A stretch of DNA of 9,372 bases from Bryobacterales bacterium (GTDB lineage Bacteria; Acidobacteriota; Terriglobia; Bryobacterales; Bryobacteraceae), in assembly GCA_003487005.1 (NCBI GenBank), contig DNFG01000008.1:1-9372 (forward strand), read 5' to 3'. This document shows, piece by piece, positions 1 through 6,697 of the stretch. Position numbers and translations under genes: made by a program. Every line of letters begins with the position of its first letter. The stretch's first letter is position 1. The notes under the pieces were generated by a model. That model did not search any database. It saw only the letters and a list, made by a program, of their open reading frames with translations, and had not been told where the DNA came from.

Positions 1-72
1 TTCTGTTCCCCGACCCGACCATGTACGTAATATTGACGGTGATCGTCGACTTGGTCGGGTCGGGGAACAGAA
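1..72. repeat. Perfect 21-bp terminal inverted repeat at the contig edge (probable fold-back artefact)
   Basis: Positions 1-21 are the exact reverse complement of 52-72, with a 30-nt spacer. The right arm encodes the native M16 segment LLFPDPT on the minus strand. The left arm encodes VGS followed by GNR, where family members usually continue with a different motif leading to HxxEH. About 10 bp of complementarity (GGTCGGGTCG against CGACCCGACC) could be native. The outer roughly 11 bp look copied from the opposite arm, as expected if the strand snapped back and primed itself. A true hairpin or repeat element is possible but less likely inside a conserved coding region. Confidence 0.75.
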
Positions 73-250
73 GGACGCGGAGTCCATTCGCAAGACGATA
101 TTCAGTGATTCCCTCGACGCTGGCATGCTTTGAAACGCCGGGAGGCAGAGTCGATTGCCCCAGGGCCGGGAAGGCCAGCAAGGCGAAGCACAGAATCAAA
201 CTCAGGAAACGCCGATAAGCGTGGGTGGATTCAAGGATATGCGGTGGCAT
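1..250 (-). CDS. M16 family zinc peptidase (insulinase/pitrilysin-like), N-terminal fragment, runs off left edge
   Basis: The minus strand is open from the ATG at 250-248 to the window edge (83 codons). The N-terminus has a twin-Arg n-region (R13-R14), a hydrophobic stretch [16 protein letters not shown] and a probable signal-peptidase site after ALG (residue 31), so the product should be exported. The mature part reads [20 protein letters not shown] and then [13 protein letters not shown]. This is the characteristic first beta strands of M16 metallopeptidases (NGL-V-L---P and the Y-VGS turn). In this family the zinc motif HxxEH follows within about 20 residues, outside the window, so catalysis cannot be confirmed. 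An in-frame ATG at 271-269 could extend the start by seven residues; neither start has a strong Shine-Dalgarno. The gene lies just after a small minus-strand ORF. The last few codons before the edge (after VGS) are probably artefactual because they lie in a fold-back repeat. Confidence 0.82.
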   Translation of the reverse strand, partial: MPPHILESTHAYRRFLSLILCFALLAFPALGQSTLPPGVSKHASVEGITEYRLANGLRVLLFPDPTKSTITVNITYMVGSGNR

Positions 251-269
251 CAGTACTTCTGATGCTACC
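243..269 (-). promoter_or_regulatory. 11-bp stem-loop over the M16 peptidase start codon
   Basis: Positions 243-253 pair with 259-269 (11 bp including one G-U pair) around a 5-nt loop. On the minus strand the 3' arm contains the ATG at 250-248, and the hairpin starts 9 nt after the stop of the upstream small ORF. No T-run follows on either strand, so an intrinsic terminator is unlikely. Folding in the mRNA could mask the start codon and limit translation, or simply mark the gene junction. The pairing is visible in the sequence; the function is inferred. Confidence 0.4.
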
Positions 270-277
270 ATCCGCGT

Positions 278-520
278 TCAAGGCGTCGAAACGAACCCCG
301 GCACCCGCCCCCGGGGCCGCCGGAGCGGCTGCCCAAACCCCTGAAATTCGCTCGAGGGGGACAGTGCCGGTCCGCTGCGCCACGCCTGGACCACTTCGGC
401 GGCCAGCACCGCCAAAGCCCCGGCCAGCAAGGCCCCAACGAGCAGGCACAGGCCCCAGAGAAACATCTCGGCTTCGGTCCTCAGCGCCAATTCGGTCCCG
501 GTCCAGTTCCAGTTCGGCAT
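278..520 (-). CDS. Putative small single-pass membrane protein, unknown function
   Basis: This is an 80-residue minus-strand ORF. I chose the ATG at 520 because GGAG at 530-527 sits 6 nt upstream; an ATG at 532 would add four residues. The N-terminus is Trp/Asn-rich (MPNWNWTG). One clear hydrophobic helix follows (residues about 19-47, FLWGLCLLVGALLAGALAVL), then a Pro/Arg/Gly-rich tail of about 30 residues. Codons end almost entirely in G or C, like the neighbouring genes, whereas the competing frames give low-complexity Arg/Pro/Ser strings. The stop lies 6-27 bp before the M16 peptidase start, depending on which start is used, so the two may be co-transcribed. I recognise no family. It could be a chance ORF in GC-rich DNA. 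Confidence 0.4.
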   Translation of the reverse strand: MPNWNWTGTELALRTEAEMFLWGLCLLVGALLAGALAVLAAEVVQAWRSGPALSPSSEFQGFGQPLRRPRGRVPGFVSTP

Positions 521-532
521 CCCGGTCTCCAT

Positions 533-684
533 TCCTTGATGGTTTGGTCGAGCATATCCGAACTTGTTACATCCGTCAACAAAAAAATCGGGGCAAAACA
601 GTCGAGCCCGGCCCGGTCCGGGCCTGCTTTACAAGCTTTGGTTCCGTGGGTGATTCTGGTTCTAGCTCACGCGGAGGTGTATCC
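533..684. other. Divergent intergenic region between the small membrane ORF and the DUF481 gene
   Basis: This stretch should hold promoters for both directions. It is more AT-rich than its surroundings in the middle (A7 run at 581-587). A GC-rich hairpin lies at 606-623 (GCCCGG pairing with CCGGGC around a 6-nt loop), about 60 bp before the DUF481 start; it has no adjacent T-run and may be a 5'-UTR structure. A weak -35/-10-like pair (TTGGTC at 544, TTACAT at 567, 17-nt spacer) is too degenerate to call. The Shine-Dalgarno GGAGGT at 673-678 belongs to the DUF481 gene. Confidence 0.4.
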
Positions 685-1758
685 ATGATTCGTCTACTGA
701 TCTTTTTGCTGGGTCTTGCACTGGCTCTGCCCGCCCTTGCGGACCAGATCGTCCTCAAGAACGGCGACAAACTGACCGGCCAGATCATTTCCTCCGATGC
801 CGCCACCCTCACCCTCAAGACCGAGTATGCGGGCGATATCAAGATCAAGCGCGATTCGATCGCCTCGATCGCGGCCGATGCCCCGCTGAATGTTCAGATG
901 GCGGACAAGACGGTCGTCGCGACCGTCGCTCCGGCCGCCGAACCCGAAAAGGTCGTCATCCAGGCGCCCGGCGCCGAGGCCGTCACCGCTCCCCTCGCCG
1001 AGGTGGCCGCCTTCCGCAATGACCCCTCCCAACGCGCTTACGAACGGGAACTCGAGCGGAACCTCCACCCCCGCCTGAATGATTTCTGGCAGGGCTTCGT
1101 CTCGTTCTCGGTCGCCGGCGCTTCCGGCAACGCTGAAACGGCCACCTACTCCACGTCTCTCGCCGCTTCCCGTGCCGCCGGCAAGAACAAGATGGCGCTC
1201 TATTTCAACCAGGTTTACGCCACGCAGTCCACCCAGCAGCCCTTCGGCGCCACGGCCAACCGCCTCTCCGGCGGCTACCGCCTGGACCGCGACGTTTCCC
1301 GCCGGATGTTCGTGTTCGCCACGACCGATTTCGATTACGACCAGTTCCTCGACCTCGATCTGCGCTCCGTCGTCGGTGGCGGCCTTGGTTTCAAGGTGTG
1401 GAAGTCGAACCGCGGCTTCCTCGACGTCGGTTCGGGTGGCGTCTTCAACCGGGAAAAATTCGGTTCCGGCCTGATCCGGAAGGCCGGAGAACTGCTGATC
1501 AATGAGGAACTGGGGCTGAAGGTGAATTCCCGGCTGAAGCTCTCCCAACGCATGTCGCTTTACCCCAATCTCAGCGACACCGGCCAATACCGCCTCAACC
1601 TCGACACCGGCGCGTCGATGCCCATCTTCGGCTGGCTCGAATGGAATATCGGGTTCTCGTCGCGCTACCTGTCCAATCCGCCGCCGGGCCTGAAGAGCAA
1701 TGACCTGCTCTACACAACCGGCATCCGCTTGTCCTTCGACCAAACCAAGATTCGGTAA
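685..1758 (+). CDS. DUF481 (YdiY-like) outer-membrane beta-barrel protein
   Basis: The product has 357 residues. The ATG at 685 is preceded by GGAGGT at 673-678 (6-nt spacing) and opens a clear signal peptide, MIRLLIFLLGLALALPALA, cleaved before D20. The frame extends further upstream, but that part is low-complexity and rejected. Residues 20-60 (QIVLKNGDKLTGQIISSDAA and on) form the small beta domain that often precedes DUF481. Residues 70-110 are an Ala/Val/Pro/Glu linker. Residues about 133-357 show alternating amphipathic strands with the DUF481 flavour: SGNAETATYSTSL near the start, then repeated Y/F-rich strands. The family is described as salt-induced outer-membrane proteins of unclear function, so an outer-membrane location is likely. 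It ends in KIR rather than a terminal aromatic. It is the first gene of a plus-strand cluster, 36 bp before the LssY_C gene. Confidence 0.83.
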   Translation: MIRLLIFLLGLALALPALADQIVLKNGDKLTGQIISSDAATLTLKTEYAGDIKIKRDSIASIAADAPLNVQMADKTVVATVAPAAEPEKVVIQAPGAEAVTAPLAEVAAFRNDPSQRAYERELERNLHPRLNDFWQGFVSFSVAGASGNAETATYSTSLAASRAAGKNKMALYFNQVYATQSTQQPFGATANRLSGGYRLDRDVSRRMFVFATTDFDYDQFLDLDLRSVVGGGLGFKVWKSNRGFLDVGSGGVFNREKFGSGLIRKAGELLINEELGLKVNSRLKLSQRMSLYPNLSDTGQYRLNLDTGASMPIFGWLEWNIGFSSRYLSNPPPGLKSNDLLYTTGIRLSFDQTKIR

Positions 1759-1794
1759 GAAAGATAGCCTGCCGGGATAGAGTAAGCTAATACT

Positions 1795-3270
1795 TTGGTA
1801 TTCCTCTCTGTCCTCCTCCTGCTCGGTGCGGCGAATGCCGTCCCAGCCGCGTCCCGGGTCGCGCCTGAGGGAACTGGGCTGGAAGTCCGGCTGTTGCAGC
1901 CGGTTGCCAGCTATTCCTCGAAGGCCGGTACGCCGGTCAGCGCCCGGGTCGTTGCCCCCGTGCGGGTGGATGACCGGACTCTGATCCCGATTGGCAGCCG
2001 GGTCCGGGGCGAACTCGCGGCTGTCCGCAAGCTCGGACTCGGGCTTCGCCGGGGCCGGGCTTCGATTGATTTTGATTTCGACACCCTCGAACTTCCAGAC
2101 GGCACCACGTTCCCGATCGCCGCCCGAGTCACGAGGGTTGAAACCGCCCGCGAATCCGTTAACTCGAAAGGCGAGGTCCTTGGCATCCGCGCCACCGACG
2201 CCTTCGGTCACCGCATGGCGGGCATCGCCCGGAATTTTTTCTTCTGGGATCCTCTCGTCCACTCCGTCCTCACTGGCACCACGGCCGCCGTCATCCGCTT
2301 CCCCGAAGCCGAAATCCACCTCCCCGCGGGCGCCGAACTCCGCATCGAGCTCACCAGCCCCCTCGAACTCCGGGACGACTGGACCGTCCCCTTCCCCGCC
2401 ATCACAACCAGCCCGGCTGAACGCGAAGACCTGCTTGAAATCGTCCGTAACATGACCTACCGGTCGCTGACCGCCGGCGATTTGCGTGAAGCCGACCTGG
2501 TCAATGTCGCCTTGCTTGGCGAAGAAGAGTGGATTCGCCGTGCCTTCGATGCCGCCGGTTGGGTCCAGGCCGACCCGCTCACCATCTCCACGGGCTGGCG
2601 CACCTTCCGCTCCGTGGCCGAGTCCAGGGAGTACCCCGAAGCACCGATGAGCGCTCAACTGCTCGACGAACTCCCGCCCGCCCTTGAACTCTCCAAGGCC
2701 CTCAATACGTATTCCGAACGCCACCACGCCCGCATCTGGAGCCAACCCGATGAGTTCCAGGGCCGCCCCGTCTTCGCGGTCGCCGCCACCGAAGATACGG
2801 CCATTGACTTCTCGTTCAAGAAGATGCGCCTTATCCACACGATCGATCCCAACCTCGACAACGAACGCGCGAAAATCGTGAACGACCTCGTGGATGCGGG
2901 GTGCGTCGATGCCGCGGAGTTGATTGACCGCCCGTGGGCTCCGCGCGAGTTTCGCAACGCCACCGGCGAGAAGGTCTTCACCGATTCCCGCCTCCTTGTC
3001 ATCGAACTGAATGCCTGCCGCACCGCCCACGTCGCGGAACCCGTTCTTGCGGACGAACCCATCCGGGTCCGCGGCCGCTGGTTCCAGCGGGTACCGCGGC
3101 AGATCATTCTGACCATTCGCAATGACTTCACCCGCAATAATCCCGTTTTTCAGGCCGCGCTGGGCGTCCGCTATCTGATCGGCAAAGCAGGAGGCAACGA
3201 ACGCCGGCGCGCCCGCCAGTCGCGCGAAAGCGCCGCGCTTCCCTCCATCGCACTTTCTGGGGCAAAATAG
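1795..3270 (+). CDS. Exported LssY C-terminal-domain protein with an N-terminal beta domain
   Basis: The product has 491 residues. The start is TTG at 1795; an in-frame stop at 1783 excludes anything longer. The N-terminus MVFLSVLLLLGAANA looks like a signal peptide, though without a basic n-region. Residues about 28-110 resemble the beta region of VirB10/TrbI-like proteins (AGTPVSARVVAPVRVDD, then LIPIGSRVRGEL), which is a pattern match only. Residues about 230-400 match the LssY_C domain: ALLGEEEWIRRAFDAAGW, ERHHARIW, GRPVFAVAATED, and HTIDPNLDNERAKIVNDL. In many relatives LssY_C sits behind a membrane PAP2/DedA-type region; here it is on a soluble exported protein. The Arg-rich tail (469-478) is unremarkable. 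The function is unknown. The stop lies 5 bp before the MscS start, so the two are probably co-translated. Confidence 0.75.
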   Translation: MVFLSVLLLLGAANAVPAASRVAPEGTGLEVRLLQPVASYSSKAGTPVSARVVAPVRVDDRTLIPIGSRVRGELAAVRKLGLGLRRGRASIDFDFDTLELPDGTTFPIAARVTRVETARESVNSKGEVLGIRATDAFGHRMAGIARNFFFWDPLVHSVLTGTTAAVIRFPEAEIHLPAGAELRIELTSPLELRDDWTVPFPAITTSPAEREDLLEIVRNMTYRSLTAGDLREADLVNVALLGEEEWIRRAFDAAGWVQADPLTISTGWRTFRSVAESREYPEAPMSAQLLDELPPALELSKALNTYSERHHARIWSQPDEFQGRPVFAVAATEDTAIDFSFKKMRLIHTIDPNLDNERAKIVNDLVDAGCVDAAELIDRPWAPREFRNATGEKVFTDSRLLVIELNACRTAHVAEPVLADEPIRVRGRWFQRVPRQIILTIRNDFTRNNPVFQAALGVRYLIGKAGGNERRRARQSRESAALPSIALSGAK

Positions 3271-3275
3271 TCGCG

Positions 3276-4877
3276 ATGCCGCGGCGCACCGTTCTCCTGG
3301 TCCTGATTTCCGCTTCGTTGGCCCTCGCTCAGTCCCCCCCACCCGCCGGCATCCCCGTTCGCCTCGGCACCGAACAGCTGTTTCTGATCCAGCGCCCGGC
3401 CGGACCCGTGACCGCCGAGGCGCGTGCCCGGGAGATCACCGGCCGCCTCGAAATGCTGGCTGAACGGGGCTACCTCGAGCCGGTAGAAGTTCGCGACTTC
3501 GGCTCCAACCTCAGCGCCGTCTTCGTCGGAGAGGTCTTCCTGCTCTCCGTCTCCGACGCCGACGCCGAAGCCCTGGGCCGTGGCCGCCCCGAGGTCGCCG
3601 CCGAGTGGGCCGCAACCGTGGAGAGGGCCCTCAAGACCGGCGCCAAACAGTTCACCTGGATCTCGTTCCTCCTCGCCATCCTCAAAGCGCTGCTCTCGTG
3701 GGCCGTATTCGCCGGCATCCTCTGGCTGATCAAGCGCGGATTCGACTGGGTCACCGTCTGGATCGAAGACCGCTTCCGCGAACTCACCCAGAAGAAGCAG
3801 ATCCGGGGCCTCAACCTCCTGCTCTGGGAGCGGCTTTTTCTCTTCGTCCTCCTTCTGATCAAGGTCGCCACCGGCATCTTCCTTCTGTTCCAGTTCTCGC
3901 TTCTGGTCAGCTTCACCTTCGGCCTCTTCCCCGCGACCCAGGGCATCTCGCTCTCCCTGTTTGAGTATTTTCGCGGCACCTTCGGGGCGATCGGTCAGGC
4001 CATCCTCGACTACCTTCCTCGCGGCGGTTTCGTCGCCGTCCTCGCCATCATCACCTTCTACGGCATCCGCCTGATGAAGCTTTTCTTTCTGGCAATCGAG
4101 CGCGGTGACATCGATTTCGCCAAAATCACGCCTGAAACCGCCACCCCCACCTACCAACTCCTCCGCATTCTCATCGTCCTGTTTGTCCTGGTCGTCGCCT
4201 TCCCTTATCTGCCCGGCGGCGAATCCGACGCCTTCAAGGGCATTTCGATCTTCATCGGCGTGCTGCTTTCCCTCGGTTCCGGCTCCGCGATGGGCAATAT
4301 CACCTCCGGTGTCATCATCACTTACATGCGCCCGTTTCGCCTCGGTGACCGGATCCGCGTCGGCGACACCACCGGTGACGTCATCACCAAAGGCCTTCTT
4401 GTCACCCGCATCCGCACCATCAAGAACGTCGAAATCGTCGTCCCCAACGCCAATATCCTCTCCAGTCAGATCATCAATTACTCCGCTCTCGCCCGCGAAA
4501 ACGGCCTGATCCTCCACACCACCGTCACCATCGGCTATGACGTGCCCTGGCGGCAGGTCCACGAGATTATGAAGCAGGCCGCTCTCGCCACCCCCGGCAT
4601 CCTCGCCGACCCCGCCCCCTTCGTTCTCCAGACCGCCCTGAACGACTGGCACGTCTCCTACGAACTCAACGCCTATACCCACGAAGCCAATCGCATGGCG
4701 ACCGTCTACTCCGGCCTTCACGAAAATCTCCAGGAGAGCTTCAACGCCGCCGGCGTCGAAATCATGTCCCCCTCCTACTACGCCCTCCGCGACGGCAACA
4801 CCACCACCATCCCGGAACCCCAGCGCCCCCCCGACTATAGAACCCCCGCTTTCCGCGTCGAAAACCCGGAGTCATAG
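3276..4877 (+). CDS. MscS-family mechanosensitive ion channel
   Basis: The product has 533 residues. The ATG at 3276 follows the upstream TAG by 5 bp with only a weak ribosome site, suggesting translational coupling. Residues 1-19 are a signal peptide (VLLVLISASLALA). Residues 20-122 are an N-terminal extracytoplasmic domain found in several bacterial MscS proteins (VRLGTEQLFLI, then SAVFVGEVFLLSVSDADA). Membrane segments lie near 126-152, 182-218, 251-274, 294-312 and 321-350. The pore helix carries small-residue packing (SLGSGSAMGNITSGVI, 332-347) and runs into the beta domain FRLGDRIRVGDTTGDV (354-369) and VVPNANILSSQIINYS (388-403), which are MscS hallmarks. It should act in the inner membrane, releasing solutes under tension. 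The cluster with a DUF481 protein hints at an osmotic or envelope-stress role, which is inference. Confidence 0.92.
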   Translation: MPRRTVLLVLISASLALAQSPPPAGIPVRLGTEQLFLIQRPAGPVTAEARAREITGRLEMLAERGYLEPVEVRDFGSNLSAVFVGEVFLLSVSDADAEALGRGRPEVAAEWAATVERALKTGAKQFTWISFLLAILKALLSWAVFAGILWLIKRGFDWVTVWIEDRFRELTQKKQIRGLNLLLWERLFLFVLLLIKVATGIFLLFQFSLLVSFTFGLFPATQGISLSLFEYFRGTFGAIGQAILDYLPRGGFVAVLAIITFYGIRLMKLFFLAIERGDIDFAKITPETATPTYQLLRILIVLFVLVVAFPYLPGGESDAFKGISIFIGVLLSLGSGSAMGNITSGVIITYMRPFRLGDRIRVGDTTGDVITKGLLVTRIRTIKNVEIVVPNANILSSQIINYSALARENGLILHTTVTIGYDVPWRQVHEIMKQAALATPGILADPAPFVLQTALNDWHVSYELNAYTHEANRMATVYSGLHENLQESFNAAGVEIMSPSYYALRDGNTTTIPEPQRPPDYRTPAFRVENPES

Positions 4878-4928
4878 GCGTTTCGTCAGCACCTGCTTGA
4901 GCGGGCCGGGGGACAACTCGAAGCCATT
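4872..4928 (-). pseudogene. Possible 3' remnant of a minus-strand gene truncated by the TcmP cassette
   Basis: On the minus strand 4928-4872 reads NGFELSPGPLKQVLTKRL followed by TGA. Nearly every codon ends in G or C, as in resident genes. Further upstream in the frame (past about 4935) the bias fades and a stop appears near position 5003-5005 with no start codon, so no intact gene exists. The stop overlaps the MscS stop tail to tail, a normal convergent arrangement. The simplest reading is that a resident gene once converged on the MscS gene and lost most of its body when the TcmP-DUF5131 pair arrived. The peptide is only 18 residues, I do not recognise it, and chance is a real alternative. 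Confidence 0.33.
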
Positions 4929-4934
4929 CAACGC

Positions 4935-4961
4935 TGGACATGCGTCACCGGTCGATATAAA
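4935..4961 (+). promoter_or_regulatory. Weak candidate promoter for the tcmP-DUF5131 pair
   Basis: TGGACA at 4935-4940 and TATAAA at 4956-4961 resemble sigma-70 boxes, but the spacer is short (15 nt). This falls in the AT-richer stretch just before the preferred GTG start at 4999, and no other promoter-like pair is evident between the MscS stop and tcmP. If real, it argues against the alternative TTG start at 4897, which lies upstream of it. Confidence 0.28.
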
Positions 4962-4998
4962 CTCGTCACAAATCTCTGTAGGCGAGGAATTGTTACAG

Positions 4999-5940
4999 GT
5001 GGATCATCAGACGCATATTTTCGGCGGGGACTGGACAGACCGCAAGCTGGATATCCTTTTCAGGTACCTGCAGGCGTACACAACCGCCCTTTCAAACCAG
5101 CGCTTTGATCTCTACTATATTGACGCTTTCGCTGGCGCAGGGCACCGCGAAAAGTCCACTGAATCCAAGAAGCACGGGAAGGTCTCCACGGTTTTGTCCG
5201 GCCCAAAGCAACCGCGTTTGTTCCCAGATGAAGAGACAGCCGCAACATTCTCGTCCGATGTAGAGCAAGAACGGCTGTTTCTCGACGGCTCGGCGAGGCT
5301 TGCGTTGCGCTGCACGCCACAATTTCACAGGTTCATCTTCATCGAGAAGAACCCGAGCCGCTGCACGTCACTCCGCAGCCTCACCAGCGAGTTCCCCTCT
5401 GCCAGAGATCGTATTGAAGTTCGCCAAGGTGACGCGAACGAGGAACTCCGTGAGATTTGTCGCCAAAACTGGCGGACTCGGCGGGCCGTTCTATTCCTCG
5501 ATCCCTACGGAACACAGGTCTCATGGTCAACTATCGAAGCAGTCGCCGAAACTGAGGCGATCGACCTTTGGGTGCTATTCCCGATTGGAGCCGTGGTTCG
5601 CATGCTACAGCGGGATGGCCAGATCCCGCCGTCATGGAAATCGCGCCTGGAGGATCTACTCGGTCCGGCGGAATGGCAAAAGGAATTCTATAAGGAAGTC
5701 CATCCAGCTCCATTATTTGAAAATGAGATCATCGGGATTGAGCGCGCCAGCATCGACATGATCGGTCAGTTCTTCATGGATCGCCTCAGATCCAGGTTTC
5801 CTGCTGTCGCCCCGGAACCAGCCGAATTGCGGAATTCGAAGAACGCCCTGCTTTACTTATTCTGCTTCGCGGCCAGTAACAAGCGTGGCGCTGGCGTGGC
5901 CTTGCGAATTGCGAACCACATCCTCAACATGGGAAAGTGA
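4999..5940 (+). CDS. tcmP: Three-Cys-motif partner protein TcmP
   Basis: The product has 313 residues from the GTG at 4999. I prefer this start because GAGGA lies 10 nt upstream and TcmP proteins usually begin shortly before the motif [15 protein letters not shown] seen here. The frame also permits a TTG at 4897 (347 residues). The SAM-methyltransferase-like Rossmann motifs are in order: YIDAFAGAG (residues 40-48), FIEKNP (114-119), GDANEEL (144-150) and [11 protein letters not shown] (166-176). A roughly 60-residue segment including [10 protein letters not shown] lies between the first two, as is usual in this family. The C-terminus ends with an IANHIL helix. TcmP is named for its pairing with three-Cys-motif DUF5131/Gp37-Gp68 proteins, and exactly that gene follows after 4 bp. 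The catalytic activity is not established to my knowledge; methyl transfer is inferred from the fold. Codon use is less GC-biased than in the flanking genes, suggesting horizontal transfer. Confidence 0.86.
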   Translation: MDHQTHIFGGDWTDRKLDILFRYLQAYTTALSNQRFDLYYIDAFAGAGHREKSTESKKHGKVSTVLSGPKQPRLFPDEETAATFSSDVEQERLFLDGSARLALRCTPQFHRFIFIEKNPSRCTSLRSLTSEFPSARDRIEVRQGDANEELREICRQNWRTRRAVLFLDPYGTQVSWSTIEAVAETEAIDLWVLFPIGAVVRMLQRDGQIPPSWKSRLEDLLGPAEWQKEFYKEVHPAPLFENEIIGIERASIDMIGQFFMDRLRSRFPAVAPEPAELRNSKNALLYLFCFAASNKRGAGVALRIANHILNMGK

Positions 5941-5944
5941 AGCG

Positions 5945-6691
5945 ATGGCGAATGGATCCAGTATCGAGTGGACCGAATCTACCTGGAATCCCGTAACTGG
6001 CTGCAGCAAGATCAGCCCAGGGTGCAAGCACTGCTACGCTGAACGCCTGGCGAAGCGGCTCCAGTCGATGGGGCAGCCTAATTATGTCAACGGCTTCGCG
6101 CTCACCCTCCAGCCTCACATGCTCGAACTGCCGCTCCGGTGGCTTAAACCCCAGACCATTTTCGTCAACAGTATGAGCGACCTGTTCCACGAGGATGTGC
6201 CCGATTCCTACATCCAGCAGGTCTTTGCGGTTATGCGGAAGGCTTACTGGCATCGATTTCAGGTTCTGACCAAGCGAAGTGAAAGGCTGCGGGAAATGGA
6301 TCGTCATATCGAGTGGCCGACAAATGTCTGGATGGGTGTCAGCGTCGAATCACGGGCATACCGCCACCGTATTGAGCACCTGCGGAATACCTCCGCAAGA
6401 GTGAAGTTCCTCTCGGTCGAACCGCTGCTGGAAGACCTAGGCGGCCTGAATCTCGGGGCCATCGATTGGGTGATCGTTGGCGGTGAATCTGGCCCAGGTG
6501 CTCGACCTATGATCGGAGACTGGGTCACGAGCATTAGGGATCAATGCCTCAGGGACAACGTGCCGTTCTTCTTCAAACAGTGGGGCGGAACTCGCAAGAA
6601 ACGAACAGGCCGGAATCTGGAAGGCCGAACTTGGGACGAAATGCCCCAGGCCGGGGACTCACAGCTCATAGAGATTGAGTGTAGAGCGTAG
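5945..6691 (+). CDS. DUF5131 / phage Gp37-Gp68 family three-Cys-motif protein
   Basis: The product has 248 residues. The ATG at 5945 is 4 bp after the tcmP stop; AAGTGAAG just upstream can serve as ribosome site, and the frame upstream overlaps tcmP. The N-terminus is the family signature [14 protein letters not shown] with Cys20, Cys27 and Cys30 in a C-x6-C-x2-CY arrangement. This resembles a radical-SAM cluster-binding loop but is wider than the classical C-x3-C-x2-C. Other hallmarks are [12 protein letters not shown] (residues about 76-87), [10 protein letters not shown], the strongly conserved [14 protein letters not shown] and the C-terminal FFFKQWGG. The family occurs in phages and mobile islands; the reaction is not known to me. 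A 4Fe-4S radical-SAM-type activity acting with TcmP is a reasonable hypothesis. The stop is only 6 bp from the end of the convergent caspase gene, with no terminator between. Confidence 0.92.
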   Translation: MANGSSIEWTESTWNPVTGCSKISPGCKHCYAERLAKRLQSMGQPNYVNGFALTLQPHMLELPLRWLKPQTIFVNSMSDLFHEDVPDSYIQQVFAVMRKAYWHRFQVLTKRSERLREMDRHIEWPTNVWMGVSVESRAYRHRIEHLRNTSARVKFLSVEPLLEDLGGLNLGAIDWVIVGGESGPGARPMIGDWVTSIRDQCLRDNVPFFFKQWGGTRKKRTGRNLEGRTWDEMPQAGDSQLIEIECRA

Positions 6692-6697
6692 CCCCCG

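Noticed and set aside
1..72. IS terminal inverted repeat or REP element
   Set aside because: Both arms fall in M16 peptidase coding sequence, no transposase is nearby, and the repeat ends exactly at the window edge, which fits a library fold-back better.
606..630. Intrinsic terminator upstream of the DUF481 gene
   Set aside because: The hairpin is GC-rich, but no T-run directly follows on either strand and no plus-strand gene ends there.
130..684. A 185-codon upstream extension of the DUF481 frame
   Set aside because: The extension is Arg/Pro/Ser low-complexity, overlaps the M16 gene and small ORF on the other strand, and would bury the clear signal peptide and Shine-Dalgarno at 685.
694..3342. 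An 882-codon open frame on the minus strand
   Set aside because: It lies antisense to the DUF481 and LssY_C genes and gives a Gly/Ala/Glu/Asp-rich low-complexity product with no recognisable domain. This is the usual shadow of strong GC3 bias.
3171..4721. A 516-codon open frame on the minus strand
   Set aside because: It is antisense to the MscS gene, highly acidic and repetitive (strings of Glu, Asp, Gly), with no domain; the sense strand encodes a clear channel.
4897..4998. N-terminal extension of TcmP from the TTG at 4897
   Set aside because: The 34 extra residues show no TcmP conservation, overlap the minus-strand gene remnant and lie partly upstream of the only promoter-like boxes. The GTG at 4999 fits the family start better, but this is not certain.
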